DNA from: Bacteroidota bacterium | GTDB lineage: Bacteria; Bacteroidota; Bacteroidia; Bacteroidales; Cfx3-03 | NCBI GenBank assembly: GCA_013390605.1 | Contig: JACAUB010000001.1 | Coordinates: forward strand, 565,114 to 629,113 | Reading direction: 5' to 3' | Length of the DNA: 64,000 nucleotides | In this document: positions 43,834 to 52,693 of the stretch, in pieces | Position numbering within the stretch: position 1 is the first letter of the stretch | Layout of the letters: every line of letters begins with the position of its first letter | Made by a program: the position numbers and the translations under genes | Notes under the pieces: generated by a model | Databases searched by the model: none | What the model was told of the DNA's origin: nothing | The model's input: only the letters and a program-made list of their open reading frames with translations

Positions 43834-45273
43834 TTAAATCTTATAGTATTGTTCCCATCCTTTACGTGGAGGGAGACCTACTAGAAGTTCATTTGCTAAT
43901 TTATTATTCGTAATCTGCTTTGTTTTTCTATCGAACAACAATTTAGTATTCAGCTTTTGAGCCATTACTCCTAGCGAGAACACCTGACTTAAAGGACCTG
44001 CTATTTCAAAAGGAGAACGCGTCTTTTCCTGTCCCTTACAGGCTAAAAGGAAGTTTGCATAATGGTTTGAAGGGCTCTTGGGGACTTCCGGAAGTCTTGA
44101 TTCCATCTCTTTTGCTTTTTCTGCAGGGATGATCGACAATGTGCTACCATGCGATCCACCTTTAAACGTTAGTTCCTTGCTGTAAATGATCTTACCAGGG
44201 TTCAGCTTAGCTGGTTGAATCTTTCCTGTACTGGTAGGTGGAATATTTGGGTCAAGCTCAGAAACACCATAGCCTGCAGGAACAGAGGGGATATTGTTTA
44301 TGCCATCATACCAGGTAATATCAACAGGTGGCATGTGACCCCGTTCAGGAAATTTGAATAAAATTGTAGAAGATTGGGGATAGAAGAATGAATTATGTCC
44401 TTCCGCTTTCAGCATATTTATTTCGGAAGGAAGTCCAAGATTTAGAAACTGGTGGGCCGTATCAATAATATGGGCACCCCAATCACCCAGTGCACCCAGA
44501 CCAAAATCATACCAACAACGCCACTGTCCATTAATAAAATCTTTATTATAATCGTGTTGTTGTGTTACACCCAACCAGATATCCCAATCGAGAGTGCCAG
44601 GTATTGGTTGAGCAGCAGGAAAGCTTTTAATATTGGTATCCCAACCATGCCAGCGGCGAGCCGAATTCATGTGAGCTGTTATGGCCGTCACATCTTTAAT
44701 AATACCGGCTTCAGCCCATGCCTTAAATTGGAAATAGTTTGCTTCCGAATGTCCTTGATTTCCCATTTGAGTAACTACATTCGGATGTTTTCTGGCAGCT
44801 TTCATCATCAACTCTATTTCGTTGAACGTACGAGCCATTGGTTTTTCAACATATACATGCTTACCAAGACTTATCGCCATCATCGTAATAGGAAAGTGAG
44901 AATGATCGGGTACACCTATTGATACGGCTTCAATTTGACTGCCCATCTTGTCAAACATTTTTCTGAAATCCTGAAAACGGGGGACATCAGGAAATTTTTT
45001 CAATACCTCAAGGGTTTGGGGAGCACCCATGTCCACATCGCAAAAGGCGACCAGATTACATAAACCTGTATTATAAAGCGACATAACATCAGAGCCGCCC
45101 TGGTTCCCGATTCCGATACAAGCCAGATTTACCTTTTCACCCGCTTTTAACGGTCTTGGTGCAGATGTAGCCATACTTGATGCCTTTGTCCAAATGGTTG
45201 GAACAGCAGCTGCAGCCGACAGTAATAAGGCCTGTTTTAGAAACGTTCGGCGCGATTTTTCATTTGAATTCAT
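43834..45273 (-). CDS. Tat-exported Gfo/Idh/MocA oxidoreductase
   Basis: A 479-residue NAD(P)-dependent oxidoreductase. The N-terminus is a twin-arginine signal (SRRTFLKQALLLSAAAAVP). The Rossmann domain has NLACIGIGNQGGSDV (about 49-63) and the family hallmark VYVEKPMARTFNE (about 137-149), where the Lys is catalytic. GDWGAHIIDTAHQFL matches the C-domain loop carrying the conserved His. Relatives oxidise glycosides to 3-keto sugars or deglycosylate them with tightly bound NAD, which suits periplasmic use because the cofactor is carried through Tat. It is first in a two-gene unit with the isomerase-like gene. Confidence 0.92.
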   Translation of the reverse strand: MNSNEKSRRTFLKQALLLSAAAAVPTIWTKASSMATSAPRPLKAGEKVNLACIGIGNQGGSDVMSLYNTGLCNLVAFCDVDMGAPQTLEVLKKFPDVPRFQDFRKMFDKMGSQIEAVSIGVPDHSHFPITMMAISLGKHVYVEKPMARTFNEIELMMKAARKHPNVVTQMGNQGHSEANYFQFKAWAEAGIIKDVTAITAHMNSARRWHGWDTNIKSFPAAQPIPGTLDWDIWLGVTQQHDYNKDFINGQWRCWYDFGLGALGDWGAHIIDTAHQFLNLGLPSEINMLKAEGHNSFFYPQSSTILFKFPERGHMPPVDITWYDGINNIPSVPAGYGVSELDPNIPPTSTGKIQPAKLNPGKIIYSKELTFKGGSHGSTLSIIPAEKAKEMESRLPEVPKSPSNHYANFLLACKGQEKTRSPFEIAGPLSQVFSLGVMAQKLNTKLLFDRKTKQITNNKLANELLVGLPPRKGWEQYYKI

Positions 45274-46042
45274 TTGTTCTTTTAATTATATTGGTTAGTG
45301 GTTGGTGTGATTAGTTCGAAATAATTTTAAGATATTCTCTCAGGATGATTAATAAGATTATCACTGATTCTGATTTATTTAGAAAATGCAATCGAATGTC
45401 TTTTTTGACTGTAAAATATTTATTACAATTTCATCCATAAATAATTTGTTTATATAGGTCTGATAGAACTCGCATATTAAATTTACTATAGTGTTTGCTT
45501 TTGTAAAACATGCTCGTTTCATCATCATTGATTTATGCATCAGGAAATATGGATAACCGAGTGAAATAATTCTCAAAAACTAATTAAAATCGCTATGAAT
45601 ATTGCCTTTTAACCGGGCAGAAACTTTATTCATAAAGCAATGCGTTGTATTAGTTTTACAAGTCATACAGAAATTTTAGTATCCGTTATTTTTAATTTTG
45701 TAAAATAACAGATAATAAGAATCGAAATCAACTTTTAAAATCAAGAATTCATCATTTTTTTAGGTGTTGCCACCTAATGGATTTTCATTGATTTAATTTA
45801 CGAGGATCTGGTTTCTATTATAATGAACAATTGTTCCTTATTTCCAGATTACCATTTGTTCTTATAGCAAAATCGTATAGATTTTTTGTTTTATATTAGT
45901 TTTATTTGTGTCTGATAACCAAAAAATTGTATTCTATTGAACTAAAATAATATTCATTTTTGGAAAGGTATGAAACGATTGTACCAAGGATAAAAGTAAT
46001 AAAATTCGTACTTTTGCACACAAATTCCAACCTATCAATTCA
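45274..46042. other. Divergent non-coding stretch before purL
   Basis: About 770 AT-rich bases between the divergent Gfo/Idh and purL genes. A leftward 65-codon frame (45379-45576) has no recognisable features or leader and is not called. The right edge carries a purL -7 box. No riboswitch-like fold or repeated operator was recognised; a PurR-type operator was looked for by eye and not found. Confidence 0.5.
46009..46016 (+). promoter_or_regulatory. -7 box of purL
   Basis: TACTTTTG followed by CACACAA fits TAnnTTTG, 27 bp ahead of the ATG. The nearest TTG upstream (45979-45981) is farther than the usual 19-21 base spacing. Confidence 0.6.
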
Positions 46043-49000
46043 ATGGTACTGTATTTCAAAGGTGAATCGTCGGTCTTTTTTGCGGTAGATGTTAAACATC
46101 CCCTAACACAAGAGGCTGAATCAAAACTCAGTTGGCTATTCGGCAATGCCGAGTATGTAGATCAAACAACCCTCATTGGCTATTTTGTTGGCCCAAGGCG
46201 CGAAATGATTACTCCATGGAGTACCAATGCAGTAGAAATAACCCAAAATATGGGACTCAGTGGCATTAGCCGTATTGAAGAGTTTCTACAAGTTGAGTCA
46301 AAAGATGCCCGTTATGATCACATGTTGCAACGGCTCTATACCAATCCTGGTCAGGAGGTTTTTGTCATCAATAAACAACCCGATCCGATTGTCTCTATCG
46401 AAAATATGGCCGAATACAACCGTCAGGAAGGTTTGGCCCTTAGCGAAGAGGAGATTACCTATCTGGAGAGTGTTGCCACAAAACTTGGACGCCCATTGAC
46501 CGATAGCGAAGTATTTGGATTTTCTCAAGTAAACTCCGAACATTGTCGTCACAAAATATTCAACGGAACATTCATCATTGATGGAGAAGAGAAGCCTGAA
46601 ACCCTTTTCCAACTCATCAGAAAGACCTCAAATGTTACTCCCGGTCGCATTGTTTCAGCCTATAAAGACAATGTAGCCTTTATCGATGGCCCGAAAGCAG
46701 AGCAATTTGCACCTGCAACACAAGATAAACCCGACTTCTTTGAAGTAAAAGACATAGATACCGTGATCTCGATTAAAGCCGAGACACACAACTTCCCAAC
46801 AACTGTTGAGCCTTTCAATGGCGCAGCAACAGGTAGTGGCGGTGAAATTCGCGACCGTTTAGCCGGAGGAACAGGTTCATTGCCTATTGCCGGAACAGCG
46901 GTTTATATGACCTCGTATCCACGTACAGCGAACAACCGTGAGTGGGAACAAGCAACAGAACCCAGAGAATGGCTCTATCAAACACCTGAAGAGATCCTGA
47001 TAAAAGCCTCTAATGGTGCCAGCGATTTTGGAAATAAATTTGGGCAACCCCTCATTTGCGGTTCCGTTTTAACCTTTGAACATTTTGAAAACCAGAAGAA
47101 ATTTGGTTTCGATAAGGTCATTATGATGGCTGGTGGTATTGGTTACGGCAAGAGAGAGCACAGCCAAAAGGGTCATGCACATCCCGGTGATAAAGTTGTT
47201 GTGATGGGTGGCGATAACTATCGTATCGGAATGGGTGGAGGTGCAGTATCATCTGTAGCTACCGGCGAATACGAAAACGCTATTGAGCTCAATGCCGTTC
47301 AACGGTCGAATCCGGAAATGCAAAAACGTGTTGCCAATGCCATCAGGGCAATGGTAGAATGTGATAATAATCCAATCGTTTCTGTTCACGACCATGGTGC
47401 AGGTGGTCACCTTAATGCGCTTTCAGAGTTGGTTGAAGAGCAGGGTGGGTGTATCGATATCACTAAACTTCCAGTAGGCGACCCAACGCTTTCATCAAAA
47501 GAGATTGTAGGAAATGAATCTCAGGAGCGTATGGGACTTCTTATTAAACAAGAAAATGTCGATTTTCTGAATCGTGTTGCCGATCGCGAAAGAGCGCCTA
47601 TGTATGTAGTGGGCGATATCACCGGTGACATGCAGTTCACTTTTGAAAATAGGGCTACCGGCGAAAAACCAATCAACCTGAAATTAGATTACCTCTTTGG
47701 AAAGCCTCCACGCACTATTATGCGCGATGTCACCAAAAATGAGCAATATAAAACCATTACCTATACCGCTGCGAAGATTAATGAATATGTTTGTCAGGTA
47801 TTGCAGTTAGAAGGCGTGGCTTGTAAAGACTGGTTAACCAATAAGGTAGACCGTTCAGTTACCGGTCGCATAGCCCATCAACAAACTGCCGGTCCGTTAC
47901 AGTTACCACTGAACAATCTTGGCGTAGTTGCACTCGATTATCAGGGTGTGAAAGGTATTGCAACCTCAATTGGACATGCTCCTGTAAGTGGAATGGCTGA
48001 TGCAGCTGCCGGATCAGTGCTCTCTGTAACCGAGTCGCTGACTAATATCGTATGGGCTCCTATCGAACAAGGTCTGTCAGGTGTATCATTAAGCGCAAAC
48101 TGGATGTGGCCTTGCCGCAATGAAGGTGAAGATGCCCGACTGTATACTGCCGTTAAAGCACTGAGCGATTTTGCAGTTGCACTGGGTGTTAATGTCCCTA
48201 CCGGAAAAGACTCACTCTCGATGACCCAGAAATATAAGGGTGGAGATTCAGTAATCTCTCCTGGTACCGTTATCGTTTCAGCTGCCGGCGAGGTAACAGA
48301 CATCCGTAAAGTAGTGAGCCCCGTTCTACAGGAACAACTCACTTCTTCATTGGTTTATATCGATTTTTCAAATAGTGAATACCATCTGGGCGGTAGCTCA
48401 TTTGGACAGATTTTAAATCGTGTTGGCGACGAAACACCTTCTTGTTGCGATGCTAATTACTTCAGAAATGCATTTACGGCATTACAAGAGCTGATCAACA
48501 GAGAGATGGTGCTGGCTGGTCATGATATTTCAGCCGGTGGATTAATTACCACACTGCTCGAGATGACCTTTAGTTTAAATACGCTAGGTATTAAAGCCAA
48601 CCTTTCAGAGATGGGTGAGGCTGATATTATTCGTCTCCTGTTCAGCGAAAAACCGGGTGTTGTGATTCAGGTCAATGATCTCGACTTTGTATCCGTATTC
48701 CTGCACGACAGAGGCATCAACTTCACTGTCATAGGCAAACCTGTTGCAACCCGTACCGTTGAAATCACATTGAATACTGAAACTTATTCATTTGACATCA
48801 ACGCATTACGCGACGATTGGTTCCGTACTTCTTATCTGCTCGACCGTGTTCAAAGTGGGGAGCTAAAAGCCGCCGAACGTTTCGAAAATTATAAAATCAC
48901 TGAACGCATCTACCAGTTTTCTGACGAATTTAAAGGAACCTTTGCCCAATACGGCATTGATCCTAAGTGTCGTGTAGTTACCGGCATAAAGGCAGCTATC

Positions 49001-49735
49001 ATCAGAGAAAAAGGTTCTAACGGCGATCGTGAGATGGCTTATGCACTCTATCTGGCCGGATTCGATGTAAAGGACGTTCACATGACCGACCTTGTAACCG
49101 GAAGAGAGACCCTTGATGACGTTCAGATGATCGTATTTGTAGGTGGATTTTCCAATTCAGACGTACTCGGTTCTGCAAAAGGATGGGCAGGCGCCTTCCT
49201 GTTTAACGAGCAAGCCAAACAATCTATCGATCGTTTCTATGCCCGCAAAGACACTCTCTCGTTGGGCGTTTGCAATGGATGTCAGTTGATGGCCGAACTA
49301 GGTTTGGTATATCCGGAGCACGAAATCAAACATAAGTTACTCCACAACGATACCCATAAGTACGAATCGTCGTTCTTAACCATCGATATTTTAGAGAATA
49401 ATTCGGTCATGTTTAAGAGTTTAGCCGGACTGAAACTGGGTATCTGGGTAGCGCATGGCGAGGGTAAGTTCTCTTTCCCATACGAAGAGTCGAGATATAA
49501 TATTGCTGCAAAATACAGCTATGATAGTTTTCCGGGCAATCCAAACGGTTCTATGTACGATGCAGCCTGTGTTGTATCAAACGATGGCCGTCATTTAACA
49601 CTGATGCCACACCTTGAAAGATCCATCTTCCCATGGCAGTGGGGATACTACCCCGCCGATCGTAAAAACGATCAGGTAACTCCGTGGATAGAGGCTTTTG
49701 TGAATGCAAGAGAATGGATTAAAAGCCTGAAATAG
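46043..49735 (+). CDS. purL: Phosphoribosylformylglycinamidine synthase, single-chain form
   Basis: Catalyses FGAR + glutamine + ATP to FGAM in purine synthesis. The 1230-residue single-chain form joins all activities. The FGAM synthase region has FSQVNSEHCRHKIFNG (about 156-171, containing the conserved His), AETHNFPTTVEPFNGAATGSGGEIRDR (about 250-276), VSVHDHGAGGHLNAL and GHDISAGG. The class I glutaminase domain at the end has LGVCNGCQLMAEL (nucleophile Cys about 1077) and the partner His in VAHGEGKF (about 1139). Base composition is clearly richer in G+C than the genes on either side. A GC-rich palindrome lies downstream. Confidence 0.97.
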   Translation: MVLYFKGESSVFFAVDVKHPLTQEAESKLSWLFGNAEYVDQTTLIGYFVGPRREMITPWSTNAVEITQNMGLSGISRIEEFLQVESKDARYDHMLQRLYTNPGQEVFVINKQPDPIVSIENMAEYNRQEGLALSEEEITYLESVATKLGRPLTDSEVFGFSQVNSEHCRHKIFNGTFIIDGEEKPETLFQLIRKTSNVTPGRIVSAYKDNVAFIDGPKAEQFAPATQDKPDFFEVKDIDTVISIKAETHNFPTTVEPFNGAATGSGGEIRDRLAGGTGSLPIAGTAVYMTSYPRTANNREWEQATEPREWLYQTPEEILIKASNGASDFGNKFGQPLICGSVLTFEHFENQKKFGFDKVIMMAGGIGYGKREHSQKGHAHPGDKVVVMGGDNYRIGMGGGAVSSVATGEYENAIELNAVQRSNPEMQKRVANAIRAMVECDNNPIVSVHDHGAGGHLNALSELVEEQGGCIDITKLPVGDPTLSSKEIVGNESQERMGLLIKQENVDFLNRVADRERAPMYVVGDITGDMQFTFENRATGEKPINLKLDYLFGKPPRTIMRDVTKNEQYKTITYTAAKINEYVCQVLQLEGVACKDWLTNKVDRSVTGRIAHQQTAGPLQLPLNNLGVVALDYQGVKGIATSIGHAPVSGMADAAAGSVLSVTESLTNIVWAPIEQGLSGVSLSANWMWPCRNEGEDARLYTAVKALSDFAVALGVNVPTGKDSLSMTQKYKGGDSVISPGTVIVSAAGEVTDIRKVVSPVLQEQLTSSLVYIDFSNSEYHLGGSSFGQILNRVGDETPSCCDANYFRNAFTALQELINREMVLAGHDISAGGLITTLLEMTFSLNTLGIKANLSEMGEADIIRLLFSEKPGVVIQVNDLDFVSVFLHDRGINFTVIGKPVATRTVEITLNTETYSFDINALRDDWFRTSYLLDRVQSGELKAAERFENYKITERIYQFSDEFKGTFAQYGIDPKCRVVTGIKAAIIREKGSNGDREMAYALYLAGFDVKDVHMTDLVTGRETLDDVQMIVFVGGFSNSDVLGSAKGWAGAFLFNEQAKQSIDRFYARKDTLSLGVCNGCQLMAELGLVYPEHEIKHKLLHNDTHKYESSFLTIDILENNSVMFKSLAGLKLGIWVAHGEGKFSFPYEESRYNIAAKYSYDSFPGNPNGSMYDAACVVSNDGRHLTLMPHLERSIFPWQWGYYPADRKNDQVTPWIEAFVNAREWIKSLK

Positions 49736-49817
49736 TGCGTCTTATAGGGAGAAAATCCCGGAAAAGCTATATGAAATAGTGGTTATATTGTTTTAAATCA
49801 GTGGTATAACTACCATT

Positions 49818-49892
49818 GAGTCCGGCATGAGTCCGGCGTGCATCCACCATCCTTCCGCCATGCCTCCACTATGTATTTGGAGGCATGGCGGA
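49818..49892. repeat. GC-rich direct repeat plus long palindrome
   Basis: Two copies of GAGTCCGGC (49818-49826 and 49829-49837) are followed by a perfect inverted repeat with 15-bp arms (49854-49868 and 49878-49892, core CCGCCATGCCTCC) and a 9-base loop. The G+C content stands out from the AT-rich flanks. It has no T-run, so it is more like a REP-type mobile repeat than a plain terminator, though it may also end the purL transcript. Confidence 0.65.
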
Positions 49893-50125
49893 GTTTCTTC
49901 GGAATTATAGCGAATTGATTTTGGAATCAAGGGTAATTATACCATCATTATCACTTAATGGTAGAAGTGTAATAGATAAGTAGTGTAGAAGTTTTTAGAA
50001 ATGGTATAAGGAGATTTAAGCTCCATTTTAAATTAAAAATCGATCATCACAAATTTAAAGATTCTTTACTGAGATGGGGTGAAAAGTTCCCATCTTTTAG
50101 CCTGTTTTTTCAAAAAAGATGAAAA

Positions 50126-50165
50126 ATGTCGCGTTTTGTCCGCGTATGTCCACATTTGTCGCCTA
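50126..50165. promoter_or_regulatory. Four 10-bp direct repeats abutting a promoter
   Basis: Four units in perfect 10-base register: ATGTCGCGTT, TTGTCCGCGT, ATGTCCACAT and TTGTCGCCTA. The shared core is WTGTC followed by C/G. The array ends 9 bases before the -33 element of the next promoter. One helical turn between units puts all of them on the same DNA face, as for a cooperative activator or repressor. Confidence 0.65.
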
Positions 50166-50173
50166 TAAAATCC

Positions 50174-50205
50174 TTGACAAGACGAATAGCTGTTTTGTAA
50201 TTTCG
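50174..50205 (+). promoter_or_regulatory. Promoter of the unknown-family gene
   Basis: TTG at 50174-50176 (within TTGACA) and TAATTTCG at 50198-50205 are separated by 21 bases, a good match to TTG-N19-21-TAnnTTTG with one changed base in the -7 box. Transcription would start about 160 bp ahead of the ATG. Confidence 0.55.
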
Positions 50206-50375
50206 GTTAGTTGATCAACAAAAAGAGAACTTAAAGTTTGAAGTGAACGGAAGATGGCCCCTCCCGAAAGTTTTAAACCGAAGTCTCGAGCATAATTTAA
50301 AAATCAAATAACTAACTGAATTATTAACCGGTCGCGATGGATAACAACCGAAAGCGACCATAAAAAACAAACATC

Positions 50376-51179
50376 ATGGCTATAGTTGTTAGCGCAATTA
50401 AAATGACAGGTAAAATTGGAGGGGTGGTGATCCGTTACATCAAATCAACAGGTAAATATGTCGCCTCTGAATATAGTGGTCCTACTAAATCTGCTTTCAA
50501 AAACAGTAAAACCAATCTCGGAACTAAACGCGGAAATGAAGAGCTTAAAGCCCGGAGTATCTGGTCAGGGTTAATTAGATTTGCAACCGATGATCTAAGT
50601 CATTTAAAACAAGGACAAAACAATTGTTATCTTGTAAAGATTGCCAGTCAGATTCAAAACCTGAATAAAACAGACATTAACGGACAAAGAAGTATTAAAT
50701 CGTCAGAATTTAACTTTCCATTATTGGGGTATACTATGAATAAGCCCCATCCATTCACTGAAGTTTTTCGTGGCGATCCAATCGTATCCATTACCAACGA
50801 CCGTCGTGAAGTAACACTTACCTTGGATAATTTTACCTCTTGGAAGAAGTTCTTCTGGACAGAACGTGTTTGCTATTATCGAGTCTATCTCTCTATATCA
50901 GAGATACCTGATGTGGCATGGAATAAGAAGAAAAGTCGTTTTGAACCTGTGTATTCAGATACAGCACGAAGCAGAAAGACAGTCGTAAGCGAATGGCTAT
51001 CGGTGAGTACAGATCCTATTGATTTTAAACTGGTGGCTTCGTTTGCCGATGATTATCAGTTGAGAGATCAAACCATGATTTTGGTTTCAATGGGTGTTGA
51101 GTTGGCAGCATCTGTGCTATACAACACTCACTGTATTGTGCCCGGCAATGGAACTATGGCGATAGTTGGGTGTTTTTAG
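50376..51179 (+). CDS. Conserved Bacteroidota protein of unknown function
   Basis: A 267-residue protein without signal peptide or membrane helix. The N-terminus MAIVVSAIKMTGKIGGVVIR, the following KSTGKYVASE, and a central QNLNKTDINGQRSI then FPLLGYTMN remind me of a multicopy Bacteroidota family whose members start with a GxIGGxxFYK-type segment. This resemblance is from memory and loose. The C-terminal half is predicted beta-rich with Trp/Tyr residues (FTSWKKFFWTERVCYYRVYL). No catalytic motif is visible. It is a single-gene unit with its own promoter, upstream direct repeats and a terminator. Function unknown. Confidence 0.75.
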   Translation: MAIVVSAIKMTGKIGGVVIRYIKSTGKYVASEYSGPTKSAFKNSKTNLGTKRGNEELKARSIWSGLIRFATDDLSHLKQGQNNCYLVKIASQIQNLNKTDINGQRSIKSSEFNFPLLGYTMNKPHPFTEVFRGDPIVSITNDRREVTLTLDNFTSWKKFFWTERVCYYRVYLSISEIPDVAWNKKKSRFEPVYSDTARSRKTVVSEWLSVSTDPIDFKLVASFADDYQLRDQTMILVSMGVELAASVLYNTHCIVPGNGTMAIVGCF

Positions 51180-51232
51180 GCAATTTGCCAATAACCTAAG
51201 TATTGCCTTTTGGTGATTTGAAAAGTGGAATA

Positions 51233-51271
51233 GGTCGACAGCTAATTGAGTGATACGATTAGTTGTCGGCC
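51233..51271 (+). terminator. Terminator of the unknown-family gene
   Basis: Arms 51233-51246 and 51258-51271 pair over 14 positions (two G-U pairs), followed by GTTTCATTTTT on the forward strand. It lies about 55 bp past the stop codon. Confidence 0.7.
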
Positions 51272-51280
51272 GTTTCATTT

Positions 51281-51454
51281 TTAGATTTGCAGGAATTTAC
51301 GAATGGGTGTATGTGTTATTCCTTGATGCGTGTTACTAAGCTGTTCGGCCATCATGATCACCATTTTAGGATAGTTGTCTTTGATTTGAAGTAGATCGCC
51401 GAATTTATGCTCAATGGTTCTTAGAATGAATTCTTTTGCGGAGGGGTTGAATAA
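51281..51454 (-). pseudogene. C-terminal remnant of a DUF4143-type AAA ATPase
   Basis: Reading leftward from 51454 to a TAA at 51281-51283 gives 57 residues beginning LFNPSAKEFILRTIEHKFGD, then LLQIKDNYPKMVI and ending near HTPIRKFLQI. The segment closely resembles the last 50-60 residues of archaeal/bacterial AAA ATPases with a C-terminal DUF4143 domain, where the IKDNYPK motif is usual. The frame continues upstream only as low-complexity AT-rich sequence and meets a stop at about 51542-51544. The ATPase core is absent, so this is a decayed gene tail. Confidence 0.7.
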
Positions 51455-51652
51455 CGTAAAATATAAATTATGTTTATAATTTTTGATAATATCAGTGAAA
51501 GTATGAATTATGATTAATACTTTTGGTATGTAATAATTTTTCTAGTGGACTGTTTAATGCTAATTATGAAATTAAATTCGCTGATTTTGGATTTGTAGAG
51601 AATGAGTTTTGAATTGTATAGATGAGGTTCATAAAACTTAAAATAACGTGAC

Positions 51653-52627
51653 ATGAAAAGAATTTATTTTACTTTAATATTAACAATTGTAACAAGTAGC
51701 ATCTTTTCTCAGGTTGAAAAGCCGATTTATAAAACTGTTGCCGATCAGTTTGAAAGAGCGTACAATCAAAGCAATTATGATAGTATTTTTGCTATGTTCT
51801 CGGTTGATATGCAGAAAGCATTACCTATCGATAAGACGAATGAATTTTTGACAGGATTAAAGAGTCAGGTAGGGAAAATTACACATAGAGCATTTGTAAA
51901 ATATGAGAACCTTTCTTATGCTTCATATAAAACAGAATTCGAAAGAGGATCGTTTGCTGTAAATATTTCTGTCGATGATAAATCAAAAATAAATGGACTA
52001 TTTATAAAACCATTTAAACCAGATAACTTACCAAAAATTGTGCGTAACAAAACCAATCTCATTCTTCCATTTAAAGGTAGCTGGGATGTCTTTTGGGGTG
52101 GAGATACTAAGGAGTTAAATTATCATGTAGAAAGTGAAGCTCAAAAAAATGCTTTTGATTTTCTGATTATAGATAAATCCGGGAAAACATATAAAACAGA
52201 TGGGAAAACAAATGAAGACTTTTATGCTTTCGGAAAAGAGATTATTGCACCTTGCGATGGAGAAATCGTTCTTGTAGTAGATGGGGTAAAGGATAATATC
52301 CCCAGTGAAATGAATTTATTCGACGTAGGGGGGAATACGGTAATTTTGAAAACTGGAAACAATGAATACCTTGTTTTCTGTCATTTTAAACATCAATCGA
52401 TAAAAGTTAAAGAAGGTCAGAAAGTTGTTCAAGGTCAGTTATTAGGCCTTTGTGGAAATACAGGACATTCATCAGAAGCTCACTTACACTTTCATATTCA
52501 AAATGTTGAAGATGTCAATAAAGCAACGGGTGTGAAATGTTACTTTGACTCAATAATTGTAAATGAAAAAGTACAGCGTGATTATTCTCCTGTCAAAAAT
52601 GAAAAGGTAAGTAACGTAAAAAAGTAA
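51653..52627 (+). CDS. Exported M23 peptidase with DUF3887-like domain
   Basis: A 324-residue protein with a signal peptide (about 1-19, ending SSIFSQ). Residues about 22-122 resemble a DUF3887/NTF2-like domain (VADQFERAYNQSNYDSIFAM). The M23 (LytM-type) metallopeptidase follows: the zinc ligands are expected at NYHV (His about 163) and NAFDF (Asp about 174), and the distal His motif is EAHLHFHIQ (about 276-284). APCDGEIVLVVDG is the usual core strand. M23 enzymes cleave peptidoglycan cross-bridges, but some act on other peptides. It stands alone in the rightward direction, 66 bp ahead of a VOC gene. Confidence 0.88.
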   Translation: MKRIYFTLILTIVTSSIFSQVEKPIYKTVADQFERAYNQSNYDSIFAMFSVDMQKALPIDKTNEFLTGLKSQVGKITHRAFVKYENLSYASYKTEFERGSFAVNISVDDKSKINGLFIKPFKPDNLPKIVRNKTNLILPFKGSWDVFWGGDTKELNYHVESEAQKNAFDFLIIDKSGKTYKTDGKTNEDFYAFGKEIIAPCDGEIVLVVDGVKDNIPSEMNLFDVGGNTVILKTGNNEYLVFCHFKHQSIKVKEGQKVVQGQLLGLCGNTGHSSEAHLHFHIQNVEDVNKATGVKCYFDSIIVNEKVQRDYSPVKNEKVSNVKK

Positions 52628-52693
52628 TAAGTTCTAGGAAAAGTAGGTGCAATCGGTTCATTTCGATTTGTGAAAATTCAAAAATAGAACCAA

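Larger units (their letters stand above)
49736..50375. other. Intergenic region with repeats, iterons and leader
   Basis: This 640-bp gap carries no gene. It contains a GC-rich repeat/palindrome (49818-49892), four tandem 10-bp direct repeats (50126-50165), a promoter (50174-50205) and a leader of about 160 bases before the next gene. Near the end of the leader, GGTCGC at 50330-50335 can pair with GCGACC at 50354-50359, a small hairpin 16 bp before the ATG. Separate entries give the details. Confidence 0.6.

Noticed and set aside
44452..44922. 156-codon rightward frame opposite the Gfo/Idh gene
   Set aside because: Entirely antisense to an oxidoreductase with clear motifs, and the translation is rich in Ile/His/Arg with no domain.
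45379..45576. 65-codon leftward frame in the purL upstream gap
   Set aside because: Not overlapping a gene but AT-rich, no promoter box, no signal or domain; chance frame is more likely.
47941..48342. 133-codon leftward frame opposite purL
   Set aside because: Antisense to a conserved purL region; long antisense frames are expected where G+C is higher.
50126..50165. Replication origin iterons or a CRISPR array
   Set aside because: The units are only 10 bp with no spacers, no DnaA or Rep gene is near, and they abut a promoter.
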